Shown here piece by piece: positions 44,506 to 54,198 of a DNA stretch of 64,000 bases. A model generated the notes under the pieces. The model searched no databases, had not been told where the DNA came from, and saw only the letters and a program-made list of their open reading frames with translations. Source of the stretch: Ectopseudomonas toyotomiensis. Its GTDB lineage: Bacteria; Pseudomonadota; Gammaproteobacteria; Pseudomonadales; Pseudomonadaceae. The position numbers and the translations under genes were made by a program. Location: NCBI RefSeq assembly GCF_900115695.1, contig NZ_FOXK01000010.1, positions 152,025 to 216,024 of the forward strand, in the 5' to 3' direction. Numbering within the stretch: position 1 is the first letter of the stretch; each line of letters begins with the position of its first letter.

Positions 44506-44973
44506 ATGAACAAACGGATGTTGAGTCTGCTGGCGCTCCTGGCTGCGCCTGCGTTTGCTGAGCAACCCGAGGTGTATCTGGTCGCCAGCGTGCAGTTGGG
44601 CGGCTCCAACCTGGCGCAGAGCATTTTTCTGCACGAGCCGCAGATCACCACGCTTGAGGAGTGTCAGGAGGCCGTGCGTATCGGTCAGCGTGATCGTGAC
44701 TGGCAGCGTTATCACCACATCTTCATGCGTGATCGTTTTCAGGGCTTTACCGGGCATCTGGACTATCGCTGCGTGTTAACTACTCAGCGCTTCAGCGCCT
44801 GGAACGACCGCGCGCGTTACAACCATCCCTATCTGATCAGCATCGACGAGCAGGCCAATCTGCAGGTCGAGCGGATATCGAGTCAGGCGCAGTGCGCCAC
44901 GCGCCTCAAAGGCATGCCACAGGCGCGGCAGGCGATCAGCCGCTGTGCGGTGGGGAATCAGAGTTTGCTCTGA
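44506..44973 (+). CDS. Exported protein of unknown function
   Basis: A 155-residue protein with a short signal peptide (MNKRMLSLLALLAAPAFAE). The mature part has four cysteines and is basic. It starts 22 bases after tadA and ends 4 bases before mltF on the opposite strand. The ATG at 44506 is chosen over 44500 because of the spacing to AGGGA. No known domain. Confidence 0.75.
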   Translation: MNKRMLSLLALLAAPAFAEQPEVYLVASVQLGGSNLAQSIFLHEPQITTLEECQEAVRIGQRDRDWQRYHHIFMRDRFQGFTGHLDYRCVLTTQRFSAWNDRARYNHPYLISIDEQANLQVERISSQAQCATRLKGMPQARQAISRCAVGNQSLL

Positions 44974-44977
44974 CAGC

Positions 44978-46444
44978 TCAGAGCGGCGGGGTTTCTTCTT
45001 CGGGCTTGCGCTTGTCGATGCCGGGCAGGTGGATACCGCTCTCGGCCACTTGCGTGCCTTCCAGCTGCGGCTGGGTTACCCAGGTAAGAATGTCGTAGTA
45101 ACGACGGATGTTGCGCACGAAGTGCACCGGCTCGCCGCCGCGGGCATAGCCATAGCGGGTCTTGCTGTACCACTGCTTTTGCGCCAGGCGCGGCAGGATC
45201 TTCTGCACATCGGCCCACTTGTTCGGGTCCAGCCCTTCGGCTTCGGTCAGCTTGCGCGCGTCTTCCAGGTGGCCGCCACCGACGTTGTAGGCAGCCAGGG
45301 CGAACCAGGTGCGATCCGGCTCGACGATGCCTTCCGGCAGTTGCTGGTGAACCTGGATGAAGTAGCGGGCACCGCCGTCGATGCTCTGTTTGGGGTCGAG
45401 ACGGTTGGAGACACCGACCGACTGGGCGGTGCGCTGGGTCAGCATCATCAGGCCGCGTACGCCAGTCTTGGACGTGGCGTTGGGTTGCCACAGCGACTCC
45501 TGATAGCCCATGGCGGCGAGCAGGCGCCAGTCGACCTGATTGGCGTGACCGGCCTGGCGGAACATCTTCTCGTAGCGCGGCAGGCGCTGCTGCAGGTGCT
45601 GGGCGAAGGTGTAAGCACCGACATAGCCGAGCACGTCGACATGGCCGTAGTAGCGTTCTTTCAGGCGCTGCAGGGTGCCGTTGGCCTCGGAGCGTTCGAG
45701 GAAGGCGTCGATCTCCACCAGCAGGCTGTCATCATCGCCAGCGGCTACCGCCCAGCGCATGGTGTTGGTGTCGCCCAGGTCGAAGGCCACCCGCACATTG
45801 GGAAAGTACACCTGGTTCATCGCCAGCTCGTTGGAGTCGACCAGGGTCAGGTCGATCTGTCCTTCATCGACCATGCGCAGCAGGTCGACCACCTCTACGG
45901 CGTCGGATACCTCGAACTCCAGCTCCGGCTGTTCCAGCTTGAGGGCGGCCAGCTGTTCGGCATGGCTGCTGCCAGCCAGCACCAGAATGCGTTTGCCGAC
46001 CAGGTCTTCAGGTTTGGTTGGACGGCTCTCGCCCTGGCGATAGATGACCTGTGGCGTGACTTCCAGATAGGGAATCGAGAAGCGTGCCTGGCGCTGGCGC
46101 TGTGGCGTGTCCACGAGGCCGGCGGCAGCCATGACCGGGCCGTTGGCGAGGTCGAGGCTGGAAAACAGGTTGTCGAGGTTGTCCGCGGTTTCGATCTTCA
46201 GTTCCAGGCCGAGATCGGTGGCGAAGCGCTTGGCCAGTTCATATTCGAAACCGGTGGCGCCGTTGCGGTCCTGGAAGTAGGTGGCGGGGCTGTTACGAGT
46301 GACCACGCGCAGCTCACCCTCCGCCTTTGCCTGCTCGAGTACGCTGGGCTTGGGGTCTTCGCCACAGCCAGCAAGCATCAGGAGGGTTCCAATCGCCAAC
46401 AGCCCTGTGGCGCAACGCATGCGTATCGCAGGTCGTGCAAACAT
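44978..46444 (-). CDS. mltF: Membrane-bound lytic transglycosylase MltF
   Basis: A 488-residue lipoprotein: lipobox LAGC with C27, an SBP_bac_3-type regulatory domain (residues about 45-265), and a C-terminal SLT domain with catalytic glutamate in AMGYQESLWQPNA. It cleaves peptidoglycan to anhydromuropeptides in the outer membrane. Start at 46444 (MFARPAIRMRC) as in other MltF proteins; the open frame extends upstream. Divergent from purL. Confidence 0.95.
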   Translation of the reverse strand: MFARPAIRMRCATGLLAIGTLLMLAGCGEDPKPSVLEQAKAEGELRVVTRNSPATYFQDRNGATGFEYELAKRFATDLGLELKIETADNLDNLFSSLDLANGPVMAAAGLVDTPQRQRQARFSIPYLEVTPQVIYRQGESRPTKPEDLVGKRILVLAGSSHAEQLAALKLEQPELEFEVSDAVEVVDLLRMVDEGQIDLTLVDSNELAMNQVYFPNVRVAFDLGDTNTMRWAVAAGDDDSLLVEIDAFLERSEANGTLQRLKERYYGHVDVLGYVGAYTFAQHLQQRLPRYEKMFRQAGHANQVDWRLLAAMGYQESLWQPNATSKTGVRGLMMLTQRTAQSVGVSNRLDPKQSIDGGARYFIQVHQQLPEGIVEPDRTWFALAAYNVGGGHLEDARKLTEAEGLDPNKWADVQKILPRLAQKQWYSKTRYGYARGGEPVHFVRNIRRYYDILTWVTQPQLEGTQVAESGIHLPGIDKRKPEEETPPL

Positions 46445-46611
46445 CGGCGCAGTATACGCAAAGCGCAGGCGGTGCCATATCTCGACAGCGCTTCGCTTCT
46501 CTGCTAGTGCGCGTTCGTCCTTTAAGCGGCTGGCTACAGCTGCCGCAGGCCGCCACTTTAGGGTAGAATGCCCGGCCTCCAGCACACCCCTTCCCAGAGG
46601 CTGTTCCGACG

Positions 46612-49600
46612 ATGTTGATTCTGCGCGGCGCTCCCGCCCTTTCCGCTTTCCGCCATGGCAAATTGCTCGAGCAACTGACCAGCAAGGTGCCGGCCGTGAC
46701 CGGGCTGTACGCCGAGTTCGCGCATTTCGCCGACGTGACGGGCGTGCTCAACGCCGATGAAGAACAAGTGCTGGCGCGGCTGCTCAAGTACGGCCCGAGC
46801 GTGCCGGTTCAGGAGCCCAGCGGCAAACTGTTCCTGACCATTCCGCGTTTTGGCACCATCTCGCCCTGGTCGAGCAAAGCCAGCGACATCGCCCGTAATT
46901 GCGGCCTGGCCAAGGTCCAGCGTCTGGAGCGCGGTATCGCCTATTACGTCAGCGGCGAACTGAGCGAGGCCGACAGCGCTGCCGTCGCCGCCCTGTTGCA
47001 TGACCGCATGACCCAGCTGGTGCTGGGTGCGCTGGAAGACGCCGCCGCGCTGTTCAGTCACGCCGAGCCCAAGCCGCTGACCGCCGTGGACGTACTCGGT
47101 GGTGGCCGCGCCGCGCTGGAGCAGGCCAACCAGGACCTGGGCCTGGCCCTGGCCGAGGACGAAATCGACTACCTGGTGAAGAGCTTCAATGATCTGGGGC
47201 GCAATCCCCACGACATCGAGCTGATGATGTTCGCCCAGGCCAACTCCGAGCATTGCCGCCACAAGATCTTCAATGCCAGCTGGGACATCGATGGCGAGAG
47301 CCAGGACAAGTCGCTGTTCGGCATGATCAAGAACACCTACCAGATGCACAACGAAGGCGTGCTGTCCGCCTACAAGGACAACGCCTCGGTCATCGTCGGC
47401 CACACCGCCGGGCGTTTCTTCCCCAATCCTGAGAGCCGCCAGTACGGCGCAGTGCAGGAACCGGTGCATATCCTGATGAAGGTGGAGACGCACAACCACC
47501 CGACCGCCATCGCCCCGTTCCCTGGCGCCTCCACCGGCTCCGGTGGTGAGATTCGCGACGAAGGCGCTACCGGCCGTGGCGCCAAGCCCAAGGCTGGTCT
47601 GACTGGTTTCTCGGTCTCCAACCTGAACATCCCCGATTTCCTCCAGCCCTGGGAAAAGCCCTACGGCAAGCCCGAGCGCATCGTCAGCGCGCTGGACATC
47701 ATGATCGAAGGCCCGCTGGGCGGCGCCGCGTTCAACAACGAATTCGGTCGCCCCGCGCTCAACGGCTACTTCCGTACCTTCGAGCAGGCTGTCAGCAGCC
47801 CGCGTGGCGAAGAAGTGCGCGGCTACCACAAGCCAATCATGCTCGCCGGCGGCCTCGGCAATATCCGCGAAAACCACGTACAGAAGGGCGAGATCTCGGT
47901 CGGCGCCAAGCTGATCGTGCTCGGCGGCCCGGCCATGCTCATCGGTCTGGGTGGCGGCGCCGCTTCCTCTATGGCCACCGGTGCCAGCTCGGCCGACCTG
48001 GACTTCGCCTCGGTACAGCGCGAAAACCCGGAAATGGAACGCCGCTGCCAGGAGGTCATCGACCGCTGCTGGCAGCTGGGCGAGGCCAACCCGATCAAGT
48101 TCATCCACGACGTCGGTGCTGGCGGTATCTCCAACGCCTTGCCGGAGCTGATCAACGACGGCGGTCGCGGTGGCCGTTTCGAGCTGCGTAACGTGCCCAA
48201 CGACGAGCCGGGCATGGCCCCGCACGAAATCTGGTGCAACGAGTCGCAGGAACGTTACGTCCTGTCGGTCGATGCGGCCGACTTCGAGCGTTTCAAGGCC
48301 ATCTGCGAGCGTGAGCGCTGCCCGTTCGCTGTAGTCGGCGAGGCCACTGCCGAGCCGCACCTGACCGTGACCGACAGCCACTTCAGCAACACCCCGGTGG
48401 ACATGCCGCTGGAAGTGCTGCTGGGCAAACCGCCGCGCATGCACCGCAGTGTCAGCCGCGAAGCCGAGCAGGGCGATGATTTCAGCGCCGCCAGCGTCGA
48501 TATCGAAGAGGCGCTGGGTCGCGTGCTGCGTCACCCGGCCGTGGCCAGCAAGAGCTTCCTGATCACCATCGGCGACCGCACCATCACCGGTCTGGTTGCT
48601 CGCGACCAGATGGTCGGCCCGTGGCAGGTGCCGGTGGCCGACTGCGCCGTTACCGCCACCAGCTTCGACGTCTACACCGGTGAAGCCATGGCCATGGGCG
48701 AACGCACACCGCTGGCGCTGCTCGACGCGCCGGCTTCCGGCCGTATGGCGGTGGGTGAGACCGTTACCAACCTGGCCGCGGCACGCATCGAGAAAATCTC
48801 CGACATCAAACTGTCGGCCAACTGGATGGCGGCTGCCGGCCACCCGGGCGAAGACGCCCGCCTGTACGACACCGTCAAGGCTGTCGGCATGGAGCTGTGC
48901 CCGGCGCTGGGCATTACCATTCCGGTGGGCAAGGACTCCATGTCCATGAAAACCCGCTGGCAGGAAGAGGGCGTCGACAAGAGCGTGACCGCGCCGTTGT
49001 CGCTGGTGATCACCGGCTTCGCTCCGGTGCAGGACATCCGTCAGACCCTGACCCCGCAACTGCGCATGGACAAGGGCGAGACCGACCTGATTCTGATCGA
49101 CCTCGGCCGTGGTCAGAACCGTATGGGCGCCTCGATCCTGGCGCAGGTCTATGCGCAGATTGGTCAGCAAGTACCGGACCTCGACGACGCCGAAGACCTC
49201 AAGGCCTTCTTCGCCGTGATCCAGGGCCTCAATGCCGACGGTCATCTGCTGGCCTACCACGACCGTTCCGACGGCGGTCTGCTGACCACCGTGCTGGAAA
49301 TGGCCTTCGCCGGTCACTGCGGTCTGTCGCTGAACCTCGACGCGCTGGCTGACGACAGCTCCGAGTTGCCGGCCGTGCTGTTCAACGAAGAACTGGGTGC
49401 AGTGATTCAGGTGCGCCAGGACGCCACCCCGGAAGTGCTGGCGCAATTCAGCGCCGCCGGTCTGGATGACTGCGTGGCCGTGATTGGCCAGGCCGTGAAC
49501 AACGGCGAGGTCAGCATCAGCTTCAATGGCGAACCGGTGTTCGCCGGTGAGCGTCGTCTGCTGCAGCGTCAGTGGGCTGAGACCAGCTACCGCATCCAGC

Positions 49601-50508
49601 GTCTGCGCGATAACGCGCAGGGTGCGGATCAGGAGTTCGACCTGCTGCTGGAAGAAGACAACCCCGGCCTGTCGATCAAGCTCGGCTTCGACGTCAACCA
49701 GGACATCGCTGCGCCTTACATCAAGAAGGGCGTGCGTCCGCAGGTGGCGATTCTGCGCGAGCAGGGCGTCAACGGCCAGGTGGAAATGGCTGCCGCGTTC
49801 GACCGTGCCGGTTTCTCCGCGATCGACGTGCATATGAGTGACATCCTCGCCGGTCGCGTCAGCCTGGAAGAGTTCAAAGGCCTGGTGGCCTGCGGCGGCT
49901 TCTCCTATGGCGACGTGCTCGGCGCCGGTGAGGGCTGGGCCAAGTCGGTGCTGTTCAACGCTCGCGCCCGCGATGCCTTCCAGGGTTTCTTCGAGCGTCG
50001 CGACAGCTTCGCCCTCGGCGTGTGCAACGGCTGCCAGATGATGAGCAACCTGCACGAGCTGATCCCTGGCACCGAGTTCTGGCCGCACTTCGTGCGCAAC
50101 CGTTCCGAGCAGTTCGAAGCGCGCGTGGCCATGGTGCAGATCCAGGAGTCGGCATCGATCTTCCTGCAGGGTATGGCCGGTTCGCGCATGCCGATCGCCA
50201 TCGCTCACGGCGAGGGTCATGCCGAATTCGAAAGCGAGGAAGCTCTGCTGGAGGCGGATCTGTCCGGCACCGTGGCGCTGCGTTACGTCGATAACCATGG
50301 CAAGGTCACCGAAGCTTACCCGGCCAACCCCAACGGTTCGCCGCGTGGTATCACCGGCCTGACCAGCCGCGACGGCCGTGTGACCATCATGATGCCGCAC
50401 CCGGAGCGCGTGTTCCGCGCTGTGCAGAACTCCTGGCGCCCGGACGAGTGGCAGGAAGACGGCGGCTGGATGCGCATGTTCCGCAACGCCCGAGTGTGGG
50501 TGGATTAA
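46612..50508 (+). CDS. purL: Phosphoribosylformylglycinamidine synthase
   Basis: A 1298-residue single-chain PurL: N-terminal domain, linker, two AIRS-type domains (ETHNHPTAI; GAGGISNALPE) and a C-terminal glutamine amidotransferase with nucleophile cysteine in GVCNGCQMM near residue 1140. It makes FGAM from FGAR, glutamine and ATP in purine synthesis. Length is standard for gamma-proteobacteria. The long open frame on the opposite strand is a shadow of high-GC codon bias. Confidence 0.98.
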   Translation: MLILRGAPALSAFRHGKLLEQLTSKVPAVTGLYAEFAHFADVTGVLNADEEQVLARLLKYGPSVPVQEPSGKLFLTIPRFGTISPWSSKASDIARNCGLAKVQRLERGIAYYVSGELSEADSAAVAALLHDRMTQLVLGALEDAAALFSHAEPKPLTAVDVLGGGRAALEQANQDLGLALAEDEIDYLVKSFNDLGRNPHDIELMMFAQANSEHCRHKIFNASWDIDGESQDKSLFGMIKNTYQMHNEGVLSAYKDNASVIVGHTAGRFFPNPESRQYGAVQEPVHILMKVETHNHPTAIAPFPGASTGSGGEIRDEGATGRGAKPKAGLTGFSVSNLNIPDFLQPWEKPYGKPERIVSALDIMIEGPLGGAAFNNEFGRPALNGYFRTFEQAVSSPRGEEVRGYHKPIMLAGGLGNIRENHVQKGEISVGAKLIVLGGPAMLIGLGGGAASSMATGASSADLDFASVQRENPEMERRCQEVIDRCWQLGEANPIKFIHDVGAGGISNALPELINDGGRGGRFELRNVPNDEPGMAPHEIWCNESQERYVLSVDAADFERFKAICERERCPFAVVGEATAEPHLTVTDSHFSNTPVDMPLEVLLGKPPRMHRSVSREAEQGDDFSAASVDIEEALGRVLRHPAVASKSFLITIGDRTITGLVARDQMVGPWQVPVADCAVTATSFDVYTGEAMAMGERTPLALLDAPASGRMAVGETVTNLAAARIEKISDIKLSANWMAAAGHPGEDARLYDTVKAVGMELCPALGITIPVGKDSMSMKTRWQEEGVDKSVTAPLSLVITGFAPVQDIRQTLTPQLRMDKGETDLILIDLGRGQNRMGASILAQVYAQIGQQVPDLDDAEDLKAFFAVIQGLNADGHLLAYHDRSDGGLLTTVLEMAFAGHCGLSLNLDALADDSSELPAVLFNEELGAVIQVRQDATPEVLAQFSAAGLDDCVAVIGQAVNNGEVSISFNGEPVFAGERRLLQRQWAETSYRIQRLRDNAQGADQEFDLLLEEDNPGLSIKLGFDVNQDIAAPYIKKGVRPQVAILREQGVNGQVEMAAAFDRAGFSAIDVHMSDILAGRVSLEEFKGLVACGGFSYGDVLGAGEGWAKSVLFNARARDAFQGFFERRDSFALGVCNGCQMMSNLHELIPGTEFWPHFVRNRSEQFEARVAMVQIQESASIFLQGMAGSRMPIAIAHGEGHAEFESEEALLEADLSGTVALRYVDNHGKVTEAYPANPNGSPRGITGLTSRDGRVTIMMPHPERVFRAVQNSWRPDEWQEDGGWMRMFRNARVWVD

Positions 50509-50813
50509 AAGCGGCCGCGTAGCGGTCTTCTGCTGACCCTCTCCCGCTCGGGAGAGGGTGCCCGAAGGGCGGGAGAGGGCAAAAGCCGCGCTCCGATTCA
50601 GCTTGAGCTTGCAGATATAACACCGGAGATATCGGTAGGGCGGGAGAGGGCGTTATGGCCAATATCGAACCCTCTCCCCAGCCCTCTCCACTAGGCGTGC
50701 CCCCAATAAATGGGAGAGGGAGCTGATCGTGGAGTCCGTAGCCCAGAAACAATCCGGGGCAGTTTCCCTCACACCACTAACCCGGATTCCATCCGGGCTA
50801 CACAGGCCCAACC
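50509..50813. repeat. Intergenic CCCTCTCCC/GGGAGAGGG repeats
   Basis: CCCTCTCCC-GCTC-GGGAGAGGG at 50537-50558 is a perfect hairpin; GGGAGAGGG recurs near 50571, 50643 and 50711, and the complement near 50670-50690. Dispersed palindromes of this kind are common between Pseudomonas genes. No gene is seen here. Confidence 0.6.
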
Positions 50814-51083
50814 ATGGCCGATGATCCTCTCCCCATCCTCCCCGAAGTTCGCTTGGTCAAACCCGGTGAAACCCATCGCCTATGCCGCTGCGGGCACTCC
50901 GCAGAAATGCCCAACTGCACACCCGACTGTCAGCAGTCTCTAGAGCTGCGCCCGGAGCGCGAGCAGCGTCTGCTGCTATGCCGCTGTAGCCGATCCGCAA
51001 ACCTGCCCTACTGCGATGGCAGCCACAGCCCGCCAGCCACCGGTCTGGCCGACAAATGGCGGCGCTTTTTCAGCGGGCGCTGA
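50814..51083 (+). CDS. CDGSH-type iron-sulfur protein
   Basis: An 89-residue protein with a C-terminal CDGSH motif (CRCSRSANLPYCDGSH), which binds a [2Fe-2S] cluster through three cysteines and one histidine. The N-terminal half has an incomplete second copy (CRCGHSAEMPNCTPDC) without the histidine. Probable electron-transfer or cluster-carrier role. It follows the purL repeats and has no clear partner. Confidence 0.85.
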   Translation: MADDPLPILPEVRLVKPGETHRLCRCGHSAEMPNCTPDCQQSLELRPEREQRLLLCRCSRSANLPYCDGSHSPPATGLADKWRRFFSGR

Positions 51084-51239
51084 GAACGCCACGCCCGTCG
51101 CCTGAGTCGAAAGCAGCGAATCGTTTTAATGCTGCGTATGGAATTGTGCGGGCGATCTCAAGACAACTCCATGGCTAAATGACATCATATTGGTGTCATG
51201 GCTTGTCTGTTGTTCGGTTGCCCATCTGCGGAGAACTTG

Positions 51240-51557
51240 ATGTACAAACTGTGTTTCTACGTGCCGGAAGCCCATCTGGAGCCGGTGAAAAAGGCGGTGT
51301 TCGCAGCCGGCGGCGGGCGCATCGGGCTTTACGACAACTGCTGCTGGCAGGTGTTGGGCCAAGGTCAGTTCCGTGCTCTGGACGGTAGCCAGCCGTTTAT
51401 CGGTCAGGTCGGCAGCGTCGAGCAGGTTGCCGAGTGGAAGGTGGAAATGGTCGTCGCCGACGAGTTGATCCACGATGCTGTCAAGGCACTGAAGAAGAGC
51501 CATCCTTACGAAACGCCGGCTTTCGATGTCTGGCGTTTGTCCGACCTGCAGTTCTGA
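51240..51557 (+). CDS. NIF3/YqfO-type domain protein
   Basis: A 105-residue protein of the stand-alone YqfO middle-domain type: MYKLCFYVPEAHLEPVKKAV at the start and the HPYETPAFDVW segment near the end. Related domains bind metals or act as PII-like sensors; the role of this one is unknown. The start at 51240 is chosen from the family; the frame extends upstream. Confidence 0.85.
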   Translation: MYKLCFYVPEAHLEPVKKAVFAAGGGRIGLYDNCCWQVLGQGQFRALDGSQPFIGQVGSVEQVAEWKVEMVVADELIHDAVKALKKSHPYETPAFDVWRLSDLQF

Positions 51558-51566
51558 GTCGATATG

Positions 51567-51592
51567 AAAAAGGCGCCGATGGCGCCTTTTTC
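51567..51592. terminator. Bidirectional terminator
   Basis: AAAAAGGCGCC-GAT-GGCGCCTTTTT between the convergent YqfO-like and L,D-transpeptidase genes. Confidence 0.9.
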
Positions 51593-51603
51593 AATGCAGT
51601 GGC

Positions 51604-52107
51604 TCAGGGCCTGATTTCGATCAGCGTCCCATCCTTGACCAGGCTCCATACCTCGCGCATGTCGTCGTTCTTCATGGCGATGCAGCCTTCTGTCCAATCC
51701 AGGGTGTGGAAGAACCACTCCGGGTATTCCTCATCCAGCGGCGTGCCGTGGATCATGATCATGCTGCCCGGGGGCACTCCCGCTTCCTTGGCCTTGGCCA
51801 GGTCGCGTGCGTTGGGGTATGAGATATGCAGCGACAGCTGGTATTTGTCGCTCGGTTTGCGCCAGTCGATCCAGTAGAAGCCTTCCGGTGTGCGCAGATC
51901 GCCTTCGCGCTGCTTGGCGCCGTTGGGCTGTTTGCCCAGGGAAATGCGGTACGACTTGATGGTCTCACCGCGTTGCTGCAGATGCAGTTTGCGCTCCGAC
52001 TTGAGCACCAGCACCTTGTCCACGGTTCGGCTGCTGGTCGCTGGCGTGGCGCTGGCCAGTGCGTTGAAGCTGAGAGTCAGGCAAAGCAGGGGCAACAACC
52101 AACGCAT
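51604..52107 (-). CDS. L,D-transpeptidase (YkuD) family protein
   Basis: A 167-residue exported protein with signal peptide (MRWLLPLLCLTLSFNALA) and a YkuD catalytic site: HGTPLDEE histidine and TEGCIAM with the catalytic cysteine. These enzymes make 3-3 crosslinks in peptidoglycan or attach proteins to it. An ATG at 52107 is used; the frame extends to a TTG at 52122. Confidence 0.88.
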   Translation of the reverse strand: MRWLLPLLCLTLSFNALASATPATSSRTVDKVLVLKSERKLHLQQRGETIKSYRISLGKQPNGAKQREGDLRTPEGFYWIDWRKPSDKYQLSLHISYPNARDLAKAKEAGVPPGSMIMIHGTPLDEEYPEWFFHTLDWTEGCIAMKNDDMREVWSLVKDGTLIEIRP

Positions 52108-52125
52108 CGGGAACGTCCGCAAGGG

Positions 52126-52680
52126 TCAACGGGGTGTGTAGTGGGTACGCAGTGCTTCGAGTGGCTCATTGCGTACCGGAAAGAGATTCTGCCGACGGTC
52201 GGCGAAGAAGCATTCTAAGGTACGGCCTATGGTCGGGAAAGCCAGCTCTGACCAGGGGATTTCGCTTTCTGCAAACAGTCGCACCTCCAGGCTCTCTTCG
52301 CCCACGGCGAAATCCAGGTCGACCAGCTCGGCGCGAAACATCATGTACACCTGACTGATATGCGGCAGGTCGAACAGGGTGTAGAGACTGAGATCGCGCA
52401 CGCGGGCGCAGGCCTCTTCCATAGTTTCGCGGGCGGCGGCCTGCTCGATGGTCTCGCCGTTTTCCATGAAGCCTGCAGGTAATGTCCAATAGCCACGGCG
52501 TGGCTCGATGGCGCGTCGGCACAGCAGCACCTGGTCACGCCATACGGGCAGGCAGCCGGCGACGATGCGCGGGTTTTCGTAATGCACGGTGGCGCAGTGA
52601 GCGCAGACATGGCGCATGCGGTTGTCGCCGGCCGGGATCATGCGGGTGACGGAGTTGCCGCACTGACTGCAGAATTTCAT
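52126..52680 (-). CDS. Zinc-ribbon Nudix hydrolase
   Basis: A 184-residue protein: N-terminal zinc ribbon with four cysteines (FCSQCGN ... VCAHC), then a Nudix domain with GFMENGETIEQAAARETMEE. In the Nudix box the usual glycine after EE-x is a cysteine (EEACA). Similar proteins cleave NADH, ADP-ribose or FAD; the substrate here is unknown. Start at 52680, with AGAGGAAC upstream. Confidence 0.87.
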   Translation of the reverse strand: MKFCSQCGNSVTRMIPAGDNRMRHVCAHCATVHYENPRIVAGCLPVWRDQVLLCRRAIEPRRGYWTLPAGFMENGETIEQAAARETMEEACARVRDLSLYTLFDLPHISQVYMMFRAELVDLDFAVGEESLEVRLFAESEIPWSELAFPTIGRTLECFFADRRQNLFPVRNEPLEALRTHYTPR

Positions 52681-52823
52681 GCCCGTTCCTCTTTTTCTGG
52701 CGTTATCTTGGCGGTCTGCGTCTTGGCCGGCAAGCCTGCCATTGAGGCCGGCCTGTCCTGTCGTCGGGGTTGGGCGGCCGGCTGCTTTCATGCCATGATG
52801 CCTGGCAAAACAAGACTTCGAGT

Positions 52824-53435
52824 ATGCCCATGCTGGACGAGTTGCTCCATCGTGTGCGCGGTTACAGCCCGCGCCCTCTGGAGACCGAGCGCAGCTTCCC
52901 CGAGGCGGCGGTGCTGGTCCCGATAACCCGCAGTGATGAACCTGAGCTGGTGTTGACCCTGCGCGCCAGCGGTTTGTCGACCCACGGCGGCGAGGTTGCC
53001 TTTCCCGGTGGCCGGCGCGACCCGGAAGATCGCGATCTGGTGGATACCGCGCTGCGTGAGGCCGAGGAGGAGATCGGTCTGCCGCCGGGACTGGTCGAGG
53101 TGGTCGGGCCGCTCAGCAGTCTGGTGTCGCGACACGGCATTCAGGTCACGCCCTACGTCGGGCTGGTGCCTGATTACGTCGAATACAAGGCCAATGATGC
53201 GGAGATCGCCTCGGTATTCTCAGTGCCGCTGGAGTTCTTCCGCAGCGACCCGCGCGAAGTCACCCACCGTATCGACTACCTCGGGCAGAGCTGGTACGTG
53301 CCGTCCTACACCTATGGCGAGTACCGCATCTGGGGCCTGACCGCGATCATGGTGGTGGAGCTGGTCAACCTGATCTTCGACGATGCCCAGATCGCCCTGC
53401 ACCAGCCACCCGAACACTTCATACACCTGCGCTGA
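52824..53435 (+). CDS. CoA pyrophosphatase (Nudix family)
   Basis: About 203 residues. The CoA-type signature (LSTHGGEVAFPGGRRDPEDR) runs into a full Nudix box (LREAEEEIGLP). The enzyme splits coenzyme A and its derivatives into phosphopantetheine and 3',5'-ADP. ATG at 52824 or 52830. Divergent from the zinc-ribbon Nudix gene and 21 bases before the carbonic-anhydrase-like gene. Confidence 0.9.
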   Translation: MPMLDELLHRVRGYSPRPLETERSFPEAAVLVPITRSDEPELVLTLRASGLSTHGGEVAFPGGRRDPEDRDLVDTALREAEEEIGLPPGLVEVVGPLSSLVSRHGIQVTPYVGLVPDYVEYKANDAEIASVFSVPLEFFRSDPREVTHRIDYLGQSWYVPSYTYGEYRIWGLTAIMVVELVNLIFDDAQIALHQPPEHFIHLR

Positions 53436-53456
53436 TAGCGCCGAGGACTGACGAGC

Positions 53457-53984
53457 ATGAAATACCGCCTGGGAAGCTCCCGTGTCGACGCCCATCCCGA
53501 GAGCTGGGTCGCGCCAAGCGCCGACCTGATCGGCAAGGTTCGCCTGGAGGCCGGTGCCAGCGTCTGGTTCGGCGCCGTGCTGCGCGGTGACAATGAGCTG
53601 ATCCATATCGGCGAGAACAGCAATGTGCAGGACGGCAGCGTCATGCATACCGACATGGGTTTTCCGCTGACCCTGGGCAAGGGCGTCACCGTCGGCCACA
53701 ACGTGATGATGCACGGCTGCAGCGTCGACGATTACAGCCTGATCGGCATCAACGCGGTGATCCTCAATGGCGCCAAGATCGGCAAGTACTGCATCATCGG
53801 CGCCAACAGCCTGATTCCCGAAGGCAAGGTGATTCCTGATGGCAGCCTGGTCATGGGCAGTCCCGGCAAGGTGGTGCGCGAACTGACCGAGGCGCAGAAG
53901 AAGATGCTGGAGGCCAGTGCCGCTCATTACGTTCATAATGCGCAGCGCTATTCCCGTGACCTGGTACCTGATGACGATGAGTGA
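53457..53984 (+). CDS. Gamma-carbonic-anhydrase-like protein
   Basis: A 175-residue left-handed beta-helix protein with hexapeptide repeats and metal histidines in MHTDMG and GHNVMMHGC. YrdA/PaaY relatives are zinc hydrolases, some with carbonic anhydrase activity; the true reaction is unsettled. Its end overlaps the DUF1289 gene. Confidence 0.88.
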   Translation: MKYRLGSSRVDAHPESWVAPSADLIGKVRLEAGASVWFGAVLRGDNELIHIGENSNVQDGSVMHTDMGFPLTLGKGVTVGHNVMMHGCSVDDYSLIGINAVILNGAKIGKYCIIGANSLIPEGKVIPDGSLVMGSPGKVVRELTEAQKKMLEASAAHYVHNAQRYSRDLVPDDDE

Positions 53985-54177
53985 TGTAGAAAAGCCGGTG
54001 CGTTCGCCCTGCGTGCATGTCTGCGCGCTGGACGAGCAGGATGTCTGCATCGGCTGCCAGCGCACCGTCGCCGAAATCACCCGCTGGGGCCGCATGGACA
54101 ATGCCGAGCGCCGTGAGGTGCTGCAACTTTGCCTGGAGCGCGCCCGCGCTTCGGGTCTGCTAATGACTTCTTCCTGA
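53977..54177 (+). CDS. DUF1289 protein
   Basis: A 66-residue protein with the DUF1289 cysteine pattern (SPCVHVCALDEQDVCIGCQR, about four cysteines) followed by WGRM and an acidic helix. Overlaps the carbonic-anhydrase-like gene by eight bases (a start at 53971 is also possible). Likely metal-binding; function unknown. Confidence 0.85.
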   Translation: MSDVEKPVRSPCVHVCALDEQDVCIGCQRTVAEITRWGRMDNAERREVLQLCLERARASGLLMTSS

Positions 54178-54198
54178 TTCACTGTTCGAGGAACACTC

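Noticed and set aside
44945..46507. 520-codon plus-strand frame opposite mltF
   Set aside because: Complement of a clear MltF gene.
46558..50400. 1280-codon open frame on the minus strand opposite purL
   Set aside because: Shadow of purL: the plus-strand protein is a full PurL with all motifs; the minus frame has no domain and is histidine/valine-rich as expected from high-GC complement.
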